40,739 nucleotides of DNA. It comes from a virus. Numbering within the stretch: position 1 is the first letter of the stretch; each line of letters begins with the position of its first letter. Made by a program: the position numbers and the translations under genes. The notes under the pieces were generated by a model. It saw only the letters and a program-made list of their open reading frames with translations, was not told where the DNA came from and ran no database searches. Of the stretch, positions 9,228 to 17,364 are shown in pieces. The stretch spans positions 1-40,739 of IMG/VR virus record IMGVR_UViG_3300025122_005358; one strand, written 5' to 3'.

Positions 9228-12200
9228 TTAGAACCTCGTTATACTTCCACCATACTCTTGTAAAATACTCGTTAATCTACTACTAGGATTCACGTCAGAG
9301 TTTACATAAGTGTTACTAAATTGATACTCAATTTTATTTCTTTCAAGCATATGAGATTCGACAACAAAGTTTACTCCAAGAAACCTGGTTTTTCTTGGAA
9401 GGAGAGATTCAATAAAAAGTGACATAGAGCTATCAAACCACTTAAAAAATTCAAAAAACCCCTTTAAGTTCATCCTATCTGTCAATCGATCAAAGTAAAC
9501 TTGCCTGATATTTTCTAAATCCGGATAGTCTGGGGAGAATAAAAGGTCCGGATTGCCTAAAGCATTTTCTAAAATATCTAAACTAGAAAAGATTGTAATT
9601 ATATCCTCGTTTAATTTATCAGAAACGGAAAAATCTATGGTAAATCGAACATCATCCTCAGGTCGACTTAAGTAGGGTAGACTGTAAACAGGAGCCTTAG
9701 ATGCGAAAGGATTTTGAGATAGATTAAAATCATCTTGAAAACTTCTTGGTCTTACCTTTTCATTGGTCGCTGCCTCGTCAAAGTTTGGAGAAATAAAACT
9801 GTATCTAAATGTCTCCGGAACGATGACTTGAGATGAAGTCTCAAACCCAGAACCCGACATGTGGAAATTAATCTTTCCCTTAAAGTCTACAGGGTTCCAT
9901 GGAGCCCCTCGAGTTCCAGATGTGGTCTGTTGAGTAAAATCAAAAAGTTGAATTCTTCCTAAGTCCGTGGAGGACGTTACAATCTGATCCGTTGAAACAT
10001 CCAACCTCAACCTTGAAAAAGATCCTGTTGCCACGGTCTCAAAATTAAAATTCTTTAATGGGTTTTCCACCCCAACAGATTTATAGTTTTTAATGTGCTC
10101 TTGCCACTCAGACTCAACCAGTCCCTTCGACCAAAATCTTATGTGTCCAACCTGACCGCCAAAATTAGTAGATCTAGCTGCGGGATCGGGAACATTAGTC
10201 TTGTCAAGTAACATATCGTTCCCACCGGCCCATCCATAAGCGGGAAGACTTTGAGAACCAAACACCAAAAAAGATCCAGATTGATTGAAACTTGTATGGG
10301 TATTGGTGAAGGTAGATCCTCCACTTGACCGAGGTTCCTCGTGGAAGAAACTTTGGGTCGTGTAATATTCTAGAATTCTTCCAAATGATTGTTTGGCACA
10401 TCTTAGGAAGTAGGAGGACGATGTTCCTGACTGACCGTAGTAAGGACTTTGGGGATCATCAGGTCTAAACCTTCCAAAAGAAACGTTCCACTTTCCACCA
10501 TCGAAAAGATTGACACCGGTCAACTCAAGAGTTAACAAAGGATTTCGCTGAAGAGCGGGCATCGCTGATGGAGCAGTCAATGTTGAAGGCCTAGCAAACA
10601 ATCTCAGATCAGAAGATGCGGAACCTGACATCACGACCAAGTTCACTGAGGTTCCTCCTCGTATGAAACTAGATCCTGTAACGTTCATCCTCACCAGGCT
10701 TTGGGTAGCAGGATATGTCCCAGCAACATTTATCTTTCTTTGTGGGAACCTATAAATCCCTTCATAAGAAAAGGACCCAGAGGTAAAGAGTCCGTCGTGA
10801 GTTTGATTAGAAATCCCGTGGATTCCATTAGAACCTCCTTTTTGAACAAATGTTCCATAGGGCTCAGGAAATCCTACCTCTTTTCTAGCTCCTGAGAGGA
10901 ATGGAGATCGGACAAACGGGTAACTATCTGAAATTCCTAAAACATTCGTAGCGGTCGGTCCCTTTCCTAAGGACCCTGAAAACTCAAGCATCGTAGAAAC
11001 ATCTGTCCTGGAAAGTCTAGACTCAACCATTGTTTTACTAGAGGGACCACCATACTCCTTAACTCTAAAGTTAGAATCCGGATCAATTCCTATAGTTCTT
11101 ATAAACTGCTTGACCGAATCGATGGTGCCTTTTGAGTTAATAATTGACCTTAAATTAGAAAGAACCCGTCTCCATATCTCGTTTTGAATCTCCTGCAAAG
11201 AAAGTTTTTCGGTTCCTATATTGGTTGTTAGATTTTCACCTTCAAGGAACTGTTCTACAGACGACCTGTTAAAGAGATTGGGAAGTTCAAATCCGTAATA
11301 GGAAGCTACATTTATCAAGAACTGATCCGGAGCTGACTCCTGAGAACCTGACTTATATGTGACATAGTTGACACTGGACAGGGCGTCAAGATAGATTTTC
11401 ATCTCGTCAAAAAGTTTAGACCACACAAAAAGAAACGAAGAAAGTAGCTGAGGAGATCCCATCACCCCAGATCCTGGGATCTCATCCCCAGAATACGTGT
11501 TTCCAATTGTTCCCGTCACCCCATAAAGAGCCTCAAATTCTTTCCCTTCAAGGAGGTAGTGTTCTGGTATCAAATTTGTAATTAAATTTGGGTTCACTGA
11601 ATCGTAATTGCTAGCAGTTGTTAGAAGACTAGAGTTAAATCTAATTGTTGGCGGGTAAGACGGAAATAAAACAGGAGACAAGCTCAGTTTTTCATGCTTC
11701 ATAGGGTTTTTAATTGACCCGGTATTTCTTAAGTTTTTTGAAAAATTAGAAATTTGAGAGTGTAAGGAATTTCCTGAACTGTCAAGAACCGTTGAGTTTA
11801 TCTTGTTTGAAGTTGATCCAACATCAAAAGGCTCGTTAAATTTAAAATAAAGTTTAAGATCGTCAGATGAAAAAATTCCTTTTTTTCCAAAATTTTCTTG
11901 ATCTTGGACTTCTCTAACTGAATGAAATAACCGAAAGTCATCTAACGCCCCAGAAAAAGTTTGCTTAGGAACAAAACTAGTAGTTTGACTAACACTAACA
12001 TTAGACACCGTCTTACTGACCGCATTGTTCTGACTAGTACCAGAACCTATCGTCAAAACTTCACCTGAAATTTCAAAATCTCCAAATTCTGCAGAATTAC
12101 TCGACGTTGAAATTAATTTTTCATTTATGAAAATTTTTAATTTTCTCTCAGATGGAGTTCGATCAACTATAGCACAGATATGATTAAACACTCCCTTGTT

Positions 12201-12929
12201 TAAGGAAGCAGTCGTGTGAAGATGTAAACTTGAAGAAACTACAGAAAAAACAAGTGGAACACTTTCAATTGAATTAGATTGACTTAATGCTAAACAAAAA
12301 CCATGAGAGTTTCCAGAAATCATTTGACAAACGATTTGGTTGTCATTAGAAACTTTTGGAACATACAGGTGAGTTTCTAATGACAAGCTTTTCATTCCCG
12401 GATCTAGTACTTCCTCACCGGTTTGAAGTGTCGACAACGTTGGGTACATGGTACCAGCATGATCAAAGGTTTTTATAAACGTTCCAAGATTTTCACCGTA
12501 ACCATTGCTTGGATCTTCATTAACAGCTGTCCCTGAGAAAAAAAGATAACCTTTATTTTTTGGAAATCCATCGTAGACATGTTTTTCAAACCCAGATAAA
12601 CCATCAAGAAATGTTTCTAATTCCTGCCTGGGACCGTCAAATGGAAATTTATTAATAACGTTATCAAAAGAGACGTTAACATTAGCTACTGCTGAATTAA
12701 AAAACGTGTGATTTTCAAACTTAGAAAAATCTGTGTTTACTTGCTGTGTAGATTTTAGGGCTTGGCCTGGAGTGTCAAATCTAAAAGATGATGTAGAAAC
12801 TAATCCAGAATTAAGTATATCATCTAAACTTTGAAGTTTAACTTGCCCACTACCATCTAATATTTGTCTCTTAAAAGGAGAAGTAAAAAGATTAGGCCTG
12901 TTATCTAATATAGACGGTACTCTAGGCAT
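9228..12929 (-). CDS. Baseplate/tail protein with two LamG-like lectin domains, 1233 aa
   Basis: This is a very large virion protein. Residues of about 180-345 form a LamG/concanavalin A-like jelly-roll: LSLETHLYVPK, then GVFNHICAIVDR, KLKIFINEKL and FSGALDDFRLFHSVRE, the typical closing strand of the fold. A second similar domain lies around residues 870-1000 and ends with GQVGHIRFWSKGLVESEW. Between them, about 500-640, is a helical baseplate-like part containing INSKGTIDSVKQFIRTIGID. The C terminus (about 1150-1220) has FFEFFKWFDSSMSLFIESLL and RKTRFLGVNFVVESHMLERN, which I recall from large baseplate proteins of other myophages. The position two genes after gp6 suggests a T4 gp7-like wedge scaffold bearing carbohydrate-binding domains. 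It overlaps the upstream gene by 8 bases. Lectin folds are assigned from motif pattern only. Confidence 0.8.
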   Translation of the reverse strand: MPRVPSILDNRPNLFTSPFKRQILDGSGQVKLQSLDDILNSGLVSTSSFRFDTPGQALKSTQQVNTDFSKFENHTFFNSAVANVNVSFDNVINKFPFDGPRQELETFLDGLSGFEKHVYDGFPKNKGYLFFSGTAVNEDPSNGYGENLGTFIKTFDHAGTMYPTLSTLQTGEEVLDPGMKSLSLETHLYVPKVSNDNQIVCQMISGNSHGFCLALSQSNSIESVPLVFSVVSSSLHLHTTASLNKGVFNHICAIVDRTPSERKLKIFINEKLISTSSNSAEFGDFEISGEVLTIGSGTSQNNAVSKTVSNVSVSQTTSFVPKQTFSGALDDFRLFHSVREVQDQENFGKKGIFSSDDLKLYFKFNEPFDVGSTSNKINSTVLDSSGNSLHSQISNFSKNLRNTGSIKNPMKHEKLSLSPVLFPSYPPTIRFNSSLLTTASNYDSVNPNLITNLIPEHYLLEGKEFEALYGVTGTIGNTYSGDEIPGSGVMGSPQLLSSFLFVWSKLFDEMKIYLDALSSVNYVTYKSGSQESAPDQFLINVASYYGFELPNLFNRSSVEQFLEGENLTTNIGTEKLSLQEIQNEIWRRVLSNLRSIINSKGTIDSVKQFIRTIGIDPDSNFRVKEYGGPSSKTMVESRLSRTDVSTMLEFSGSLGKGPTATNVLGISDSYPFVRSPFLSGARKEVGFPEPYGTFVQKGGSNGIHGISNQTHDGLFTSGSFSYEGIYRFPQRKINVAGTYPATQSLVRMNVTGSSFIRGGTSVNLVVMSGSASSDLRLFARPSTLTAPSAMPALQRNPLLTLELTGVNLFDGGKWNVSFGRFRPDDPQSPYYGQSGTSSSYFLRCAKQSFGRILEYYTTQSFFHEEPRSSGGSTFTNTHTSFNQSGSFLVFGSQSLPAYGWAGGNDMLLDKTNVPDPAARSTNFGGQVGHIRFWSKGLVESEWQEHIKNYKSVGVENPLKNFNFETVATGSFSRLRLDVSTDQIVTSSTDLGRIQLFDFTQQTTSGTRGAPWNPVDFKGKINFHMSGSGFETSSQVIVPETFRYSFISPNFDEAATNEKVRPRSFQDDFNLSQNPFASKAPVYSLPYLSRPEDDVRFTIDFSVSDKLNEDIITIFSSLDILENALGNPDLLFSPDYPDLENIRQVYFDRLTDRMNLKGFFEFFKWFDSSMSLFIESLLPRKTRFLGVNFVVESHMLERNKIEYQFSNTYVNSDVNPSSRLTSILQEYGGSITRF

Positions 12930-14493
12930 TTGGATCCACTCTAAAAACTACGCCAGTATCTCGTATGATTTGTTGAGAACCTTGATCATCCACCATGAAT
13001 TCAAACGTATAATTTCTTCCAACAGAGAGATCACTCATGTAAAAATCAAAATACATTCCATTCTGGTCAGTAGATAGTTGAGTGGAATTATATGTCGTAT
13101 CAAAGGGAATCACAGTTTCATCAGAAGAAACATCTCTAACTGAATAGTACATCTTTGAAAGTATTAAACTTGGCTTGACAAGAGGACCTCTCGTAAGAGT
13201 TAAATCTAAGTCGATATCTTCAGCTACGACTCTAAATCTCACTTTTTCATTTAGAGAATACACAAACTTAGAATTTGTCACGTTCACGTTTAATCTTTTT
13301 GGTGAGTTTGAAAATGAGGACCTGTCGATTTTTGAAATCTTTAAAGTTCCTGATAAATATCCGACTGTGTTGTCGAAAGAGCTCCAGATCTTATCAAACG
13401 TCATAGAACCACTATCTCTAACGAAATCCAATATTCTTCGACCAAACGCTGCAGTTGCTGGTGTCGACGCTGAAATAGATGCTGTGCTATAAGAAGAAAT
13501 TGCAAAGGAGGCGGAATAGACTCCTGATACAAAATTCTGTCCTACCTTGTGCTGAGATGCTGAAATGACTTTCTCAAACGAGCCTGAAATTAATCTCAGC
13601 TTAAGACAGTTGCTACCAGCAACTTCAGATAATGCAGATCCTGAAAGAATATTTGACGCCTGGCCTCGGTGAAAATTATTTAGGAAGACAGATCCTGAAA
13701 GATCAAAGAAAAAACTTGCTGAATCATCTCTGACGGAATCATTATATCGAACTATTATTCTTGGTGTTATTCTAGTATTAGAACTATGCCTAGATGCAAA
13801 CCTCTTGACAAATCTAGTCCTAGTATCAGTTTCCTGGGTTCCTGAAAACGATATTCTAAAACCGTGATCAGGAATTTGATTTTTCAATGTCGCAGATACA
13901 ATGTTTGTAATATCCAGATTGAGATCTTCATCGCCTCTTGAAAAAGTTTGTGACTTCCATAAATCAACGACTCCGTTTCCGTCACTTAAATTTCCACTTG
14001 ATATAATATCAATGTCGTCAGAGCCTAAAAGTCCCTGCTTGTTGGCTCCTGATAAAAACCAAACATTTGCAGAATCTCCTGAAATGGACGCTGTCAGGAA
14101 ATTACTTGAATCTACGTCTTGAAACGTATAAAGATCCCGACCTTGCCCTTCATCAAAAGACTTAGAAAGAGGGAAGACAATAGCTTTAAAGTTAGATGGA
14201 AGTGTCTGACCACCTATCACATCAAACATTTTTAACGAGCAATTAAAAGAAGGATGAGAAACGTCTAAGATACTTCCGGTGAGAGACCTCAAAGGGCTAA
14301 GATCAAATTTCACAAGAATCCTAGACAGCTCCTGAGTTCCACTTGATTTAGACGGTAAGAAATTTTCCTCGTAGAGTTTAAACAAATCAAGGGTAGAAGC
14401 TAAACCAACGTTTGCATCGACGGCTCTAAACTGATTGCTTATGATTTTATCAGTTATGTATGTGTCCTTAGATGCGGTTAAGATCCTGTACAT
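12922..14493 (-). CDS. Virion protein with N-terminal DNRLRE/CBM96-like domain, 523 aa
   Basis: The first 250 residues follow the pattern of the DNRLRE (CBM96-like) beta-sandwich, a fold found in surface and carbohydrate-binding proteins: an opening segment with ASKDTYITDK, then NVGLASTLDLFKLY, SRILVKFDLSPLRS, and later repeated strands ending in TRITPRIIVRYND. The second half is Ser-rich and beta-rich and ends with YTFEFMVDDQGSQQIIRDTG, an Ig/FnIII-like closing strand. No enzyme motif or membrane segment is seen. The ATG overlaps the stop of the gp6-like gene (TAATG), and the gene overlaps the LamG protein gene by 8 bases, so it is part of the baseplate operon. It probably sits on the baseplate periphery and may bind glycans, which is inferred from the fold. 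Confidence 0.78.
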   Translation of the reverse strand: MYRILTASKDTYITDKIISNQFRAVDANVGLASTLDLFKLYEENFLPSKSSGTQELSRILVKFDLSPLRSLTGSILDVSHPSFNCSLKMFDVIGGQTLPSNFKAIVFPLSKSFDEGQGRDLYTFQDVDSSNFLTASISGDSANVWFLSGANKQGLLGSDDIDIISSGNLSDGNGVVDLWKSQTFSRGDEDLNLDITNIVSATLKNQIPDHGFRISFSGTQETDTRTRFVKRFASRHSSNTRITPRIIVRYNDSVRDDSASFFFDLSGSVFLNNFHRGQASNILSGSALSEVAGSNCLKLRLISGSFEKVISASQHKVGQNFVSGVYSASFAISSYSTASISASTPATAAFGRRILDFVRDSGSMTFDKIWSSFDNTVGYLSGTLKISKIDRSSFSNSPKRLNVNVTNSKFVYSLNEKVRFRVVAEDIDLDLTLTRGPLVKPSLILSKMYYSVRDVSSDETVIPFDTTYNSTQLSTDQNGMYFDFYMSDLSVGRNYTFEFMVDDQGSQQIIRDTGVVFRVDPNA

Positions 14494-16337
14494 TAGATAG
14501 CACTTCCTAAAATATCAAAATTTGGGTATCTCATTTCAAAGATGCCACCAGGAGGCCCAATTATCATTCCCTTTTGTATATTAGAAATTGGCTCAAACGA
14601 AAAATTACTATAAGATCTCATCCCAGTAGTTCCACTTATCCCAAAAAACGTTAAGTTTGATAGCGAAACGACATCAGGAACATTGATAATAAGATTTGTT
14701 ATATCAGAAATTATTATTGGCTCGTCAATATTAAAGTTTCCAGTTTGAAAATAATCCTTAATCCTGTTTATAACATTAGTAACTACTAAACTTCTATTAG
14801 ATGACGGATTTACAGAAACAATAAATTTTACTCCAATATTAATTACAGGAGAGTCCAAAATGTCAATAGCGTCCGATATAAGTCTAAACTTATTTAAATA
14901 AACTCTCATGTTCTTTTTTAACGTGTCGGAAGATGTAACCAACTGTTTATCTTTGTTTCTACTGACAATATAGACCTGAGATGACAATGGATTAATTAAG
15001 TTTGATCTAACACCTGCTCTAAAAACTCTCCCGAACTCAGAGGGCATTGAATAAATCCTTGCCAGCAAGTCTTGTTTAGTAACAATTCTAGATTGAGCAT
15101 TTCGAGACGAAGGAATTAAAGCCTTTAAGTCATTTAATCCTGGAGGTTCTTCTCCTCCAACCGCAGGTTCAACATTTTTTACTTCTAAACTAGACCTCAC
15201 AGAAGAAGATACATTGGGAGGCGGACTTTTTGGAAAGAAAATTTGTAACCCGTCAATTGTTCGAATACTCTCAGCAGCAACATTATGATGCAGACCTCCA
15301 CCTCTCCGATATTGAACAGTGATTGTTGTATTGATAGGAGATATTCCCATAGTCTGGGAGTTGAGAAAATTACCGGGATCGATAGAAAACTTTTTAAATG
15401 TCTTTTTACCGTAAAGTGGAATTGCAAACTGGCTAGGATCTGGAACCACGTCATTGTCTAATGTGTTGGCCTTTCCAGATCCAAACTGGAGTATTGACAT
15501 CTTGGTATTAAAATCAACTGTTTTGACATATCGATAAGGGGCAGCCTGTAGAACAAGAGAGTTGTCAACTTCTTCTCGATCGTAATCCATGTTTGGAAGA
15601 GCTCGGTACACCACATCTTCAGCAAGGGAGTCTACCTCATAATACTCATTCCCTGTAGAGTCCCTCACAGATGCGATAGCTGTAACATTATCGGAGTTTA
15701 ATGTAATTGTACGGTAAGGTACAAAAACATCAGGTATCGAAAAAGAATCAACGTGAGTTTCTCCTGACACACACTCGCCTGACATTCTCATTATAAATGA
15801 CAACGGGTTTCCGTTCGCATCAGACCTTCCAACTTGCATGGAGGCAAATAATAGACCCGATGAATCCCTTTGTGAATAGTCAACATCGTCAATTAATTCA
15901 AACCCTACACCGCTATTTGACCTGACTGTCGTTCCTTTCAAAATTACGGGTAAGGAATTTAAATCAGGAAAATAGACACTGTTTCTTACTTGTGACTGAA
16001 CCTCAATATAAAAATCAACATCGACAGTAGCAGGAGAAGATCCAACGATTGGGATTCCTGCAGTCCTTAAGAGCCTCTCAATATTTTTTGTCTCAGTGGC
16101 TGTCTCAGAATTTAATTCCTTATACTGGTGATCCAGATAAAAGGACATGACATCACCGACGTACGCTGCTAGATCTAGAAGAAGCCCTCCAACAGAAGGT
16201 TCAGAAAAATCCTCGATCCTGTCGGAAAAGTACATCTTGGCATACTGCAACAAGTCGGACCTGAACCCGTCGAAATCCTTATTCAGGTACGACCTGACCT
16301 TTGAAGACTTAACAATCTTTTTGGTGTTAACTGCCAC
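14493..16337 (-). CDS. gp6: Baseplate wedge protein, T4 gp6 / baseplate J-like
   Basis: This is a homologue of the central wedge protein that forms the inner ring of contractile-tail baseplates (T4 gp6, P2 gpJ). Residues 24-72 carry the characteristic start FRSDLLQYAKMYFSDRIEDF followed by PSVGGLLLDLAAYVGDVMSF. This is followed by the sandwich of beta-rich domains and, near residues 420-480, the ARIYSMPSEFGRVFRAGV region typical of gp6-like proteins. At 614 residues it is close to T4 gp6 (about 660). The start is GTG, chosen because a perfect AGGAGG lies six bases upstream and there is no earlier in-frame ATG. It is encoded two bases after gp25, as in T4-type baseplate clusters. Confidence 0.93.
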   Translation of the reverse strand: MAVNTKKIVKSSKVRSYLNKDFDGFRSDLLQYAKMYFSDRIEDFSEPSVGGLLLDLAAYVGDVMSFYLDHQYKELNSETATETKNIERLLRTAGIPIVGSSPATVDVDFYIEVQSQVRNSVYFPDLNSLPVILKGTTVRSNSGVGFELIDDVDYSQRDSSGLLFASMQVGRSDANGNPLSFIMRMSGECVSGETHVDSFSIPDVFVPYRTITLNSDNVTAIASVRDSTGNEYYEVDSLAEDVVYRALPNMDYDREEVDNSLVLQAAPYRYVKTVDFNTKMSILQFGSGKANTLDNDVVPDPSQFAIPLYGKKTFKKFSIDPGNFLNSQTMGISPINTTITVQYRRGGGLHHNVAAESIRTIDGLQIFFPKSPPPNVSSSVRSSLEVKNVEPAVGGEEPPGLNDLKALIPSSRNAQSRIVTKQDLLARIYSMPSEFGRVFRAGVRSNLINPLSSQVYIVSRNKDKQLVTSSDTLKKNMRVYLNKFRLISDAIDILDSPVINIGVKFIVSVNPSSNRSLVVTNVINRIKDYFQTGNFNIDEPIIISDITNLIINVPDVVSLSNLTFFGISGTTGMRSYSNFSFEPISNIQKGMIIGPPGGIFEMRYPNFDILGSAI

Positions 16338-16339
16338 CG

Positions 16340-16822
16340 CTATCCTCCTGCAAACAAGGTGACCTCGATCGCCTGGTTTTCTATTCCGAGAGAAGGAACA
16401 TCGTAAATAACTCTTATCCTTGCCTTGGATATAGACATGACTCCAGAGTTATCTGTGTCCGCCTCAAATGACTTAAGATTTAAATAAGGCATATACTTAC
16501 TAACTGACTCAGAAATGGCGACCATCGCCCTCTCCTCAAACTCTAGAATATCCTCGGTCACGGTATCGAAGACCATGGATCGGAGATCGGCCCCGAAGTC
16601 GTACAGGCCCAGTCTCTCTCCCTTGTTGGTAAGTATGAGGTTCCTAAGGTTATCCCGTATCTGATTAGCCCGGTCGTAGTGCATGGAAAAAATTCCGTCA
16701 CTAGACACGCCGAACCTGAGGGGGGTCTTTATTCCAATAGGGCTGGGCTGACTTAGAGCGTCAGCCTGCTCAGTGATTTCAGACTGTAGACGTCCTGAGC
16801 TCTTGAAGTTAAAATCAGACAT
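16340..16822 (-). CDS. gp25: Baseplate wedge protein, gp25/GPW family
   Basis: This is a homologue of T4 gp25 and P2 gpW, the small wedge protein that initiates sheath assembly on the baseplate. Residues 35-85 show the family signature: TPLRFGVSSDG, then HYDRANQIRDNLRNLIL and NKGERLGLYDFGADLRSMVF, with the conserved EF...G-L pattern replaced by the common Y-D-F-G-A-D-L form. At 160 residues it is slightly longer than T4 gp25 (132) because of a Ser/Gln-rich N-terminal extension. The start ATG has AGAGGGAA about six bases upstream. It is directly followed by gp6, and downstream genes are structural. An 89-base gap, the largest in this part, separates it from the preceding gene. Confidence 0.93.
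   Translation of the reverse strand: MSDFNFKSSGRLQSEITEQADALSQPSPIGIKTPLRFGVSSDGIFSMHYDRANQIRDNLRNLILTNKGERLGLYDFGADLRSMVFDTVTEDILEFEERAMVAISESVSKYMPYLNLKSFEADTDNSGVMSISKARIRVIYDVPSLGIENQAIEVTLFAGG
16344..16349 (-). promoter_or_regulatory. Shine-Dalgarno AGGAGG for the gp6-like gene
   Basis: On the minus strand AGGAGG is followed by a six-base spacer and the GTG start codon at 16337. It lies within the last codons of the gp25-like gene. This is the strongest ribosome binding site I saw in the window and it fixes the non-ATG start of the gp6-like protein. Confidence 0.8.
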
Positions 16823-16846
16823 TGTAGATTCCCTCTGGGTTCCCTA

Positions 16847-16858
16847 GGATAACTATCC
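16847..16858. repeat. Short palindrome GGATA-N2-TATCC
   Basis: The 12 bases form a two-fold symmetric site with 5-base arms and a 2-base centre. It sits 25 bases upstream of the gp25 start, in the 89-base spacer. It could be an operator-like site or a chance palindrome. It is too short and too AT-poor at the centre to be called a terminator. Confidence 0.3.
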
Positions 16859-16868
16859 ACCTCCCGCA

Positions 16869-16891
16869 ATTGATCAGGTAATCGGATCAAT
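16869..16891. repeat. Inverted repeat, 7-base arms, 9-base loop
   Basis: The arms ATTGATC and GATCAAT are perfectly complementary around a 9-base centre, in the spacer between the Ala-rich gene (stop at 16912) and gp25. No T-run follows in the transcribed direction, so this is not a normal intrinsic terminator. It may be a weak RNA hairpin or a protein-binding site in the only sizeable spacer of the baseplate block. Confidence 0.35.
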
Positions 16892-16911
16892 CAATGCTCA
16901 AACCGGCGGTG

Positions 16912-17364
16912 TTAGCTCCATGTCGAACTAGCTCCACTAGAGTTATTTACAGCTATCCCGGTTTTAAACCACCCATCTATGCTAGCAGATAGAGCCGCGG
17001 CCGCGGCGGTGGAGTCCTCAAAATTTGCTCCCGTAAACACGACGGAAGAGAACCCAGCACCAGGTGGTGTGCCTGTGAAGTCTGGGGCCATCCCTCCGGC
17101 GAGGGTTCCTGCAAAGGCGGCCATGGGGGCATCCCACGTGGTAGAAGCGGTGGTGGTGTCGGATGGCGACTCGAAGGTGATGGTCAGGGCGTCCTTGAGG
17201 TCCGACTTGGCGTCCTCTCCCGTTGTGGTTGGAGCCATGACGATGGCCGACGCGTAGTCACCGATGGCGTCGGACCATTTCTCCGCGGCGCCGGCTGCGG
17301 TGTCACTCGGGTTGTCTATCAGGTCCAGTATGGACGCCTGCAGGGTTGCAACGACGAGTGGCAT
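16912..17364 (-). CDS. Small Ala/Thr-rich protein between hub and gp25, 150 aa
   Basis: The function is not recognised. The protein is rich in Ala, Ser, Thr and Gly. It has an N-terminal helix (VATLQASILDLIDNPSDTAA), a central Thr/Ser region, a Gly/Pro segment (GTPPGAGFSSVVFTGANFED) and a C-terminal amphipathic stretch (AAAALSASIDGWFKTGIAV). Small Ala-rich proteins of this general style occur beside baseplate hub genes in other large myophages, where they are also uncharacterised. The ATG overlaps the stop of the hub gene by one base, so it is translationally coupled to it. It may be a hub-associated plug or tail-tube cap component, but that is a guess from position. Confidence 0.7.
   Translation of the reverse strand: MPLVVATLQASILDLIDNPSDTAAGAAEKWSDAIGDYASAIVMAPTTTGEDAKSDLKDALTITFESPSDTTTASTTWDAPMAAFAGTLAGGMAPDFTGTPPGAGFSSVVFTGANFEDSTAAAAALSASIDGWFKTGIAVNNSSGASSTWS

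Noticed and set aside
16869-16891. Intrinsic terminator before gp25
   Set aside because: The stem is only 7 bases and AT-rich, and no T-run follows on the transcribed strand.
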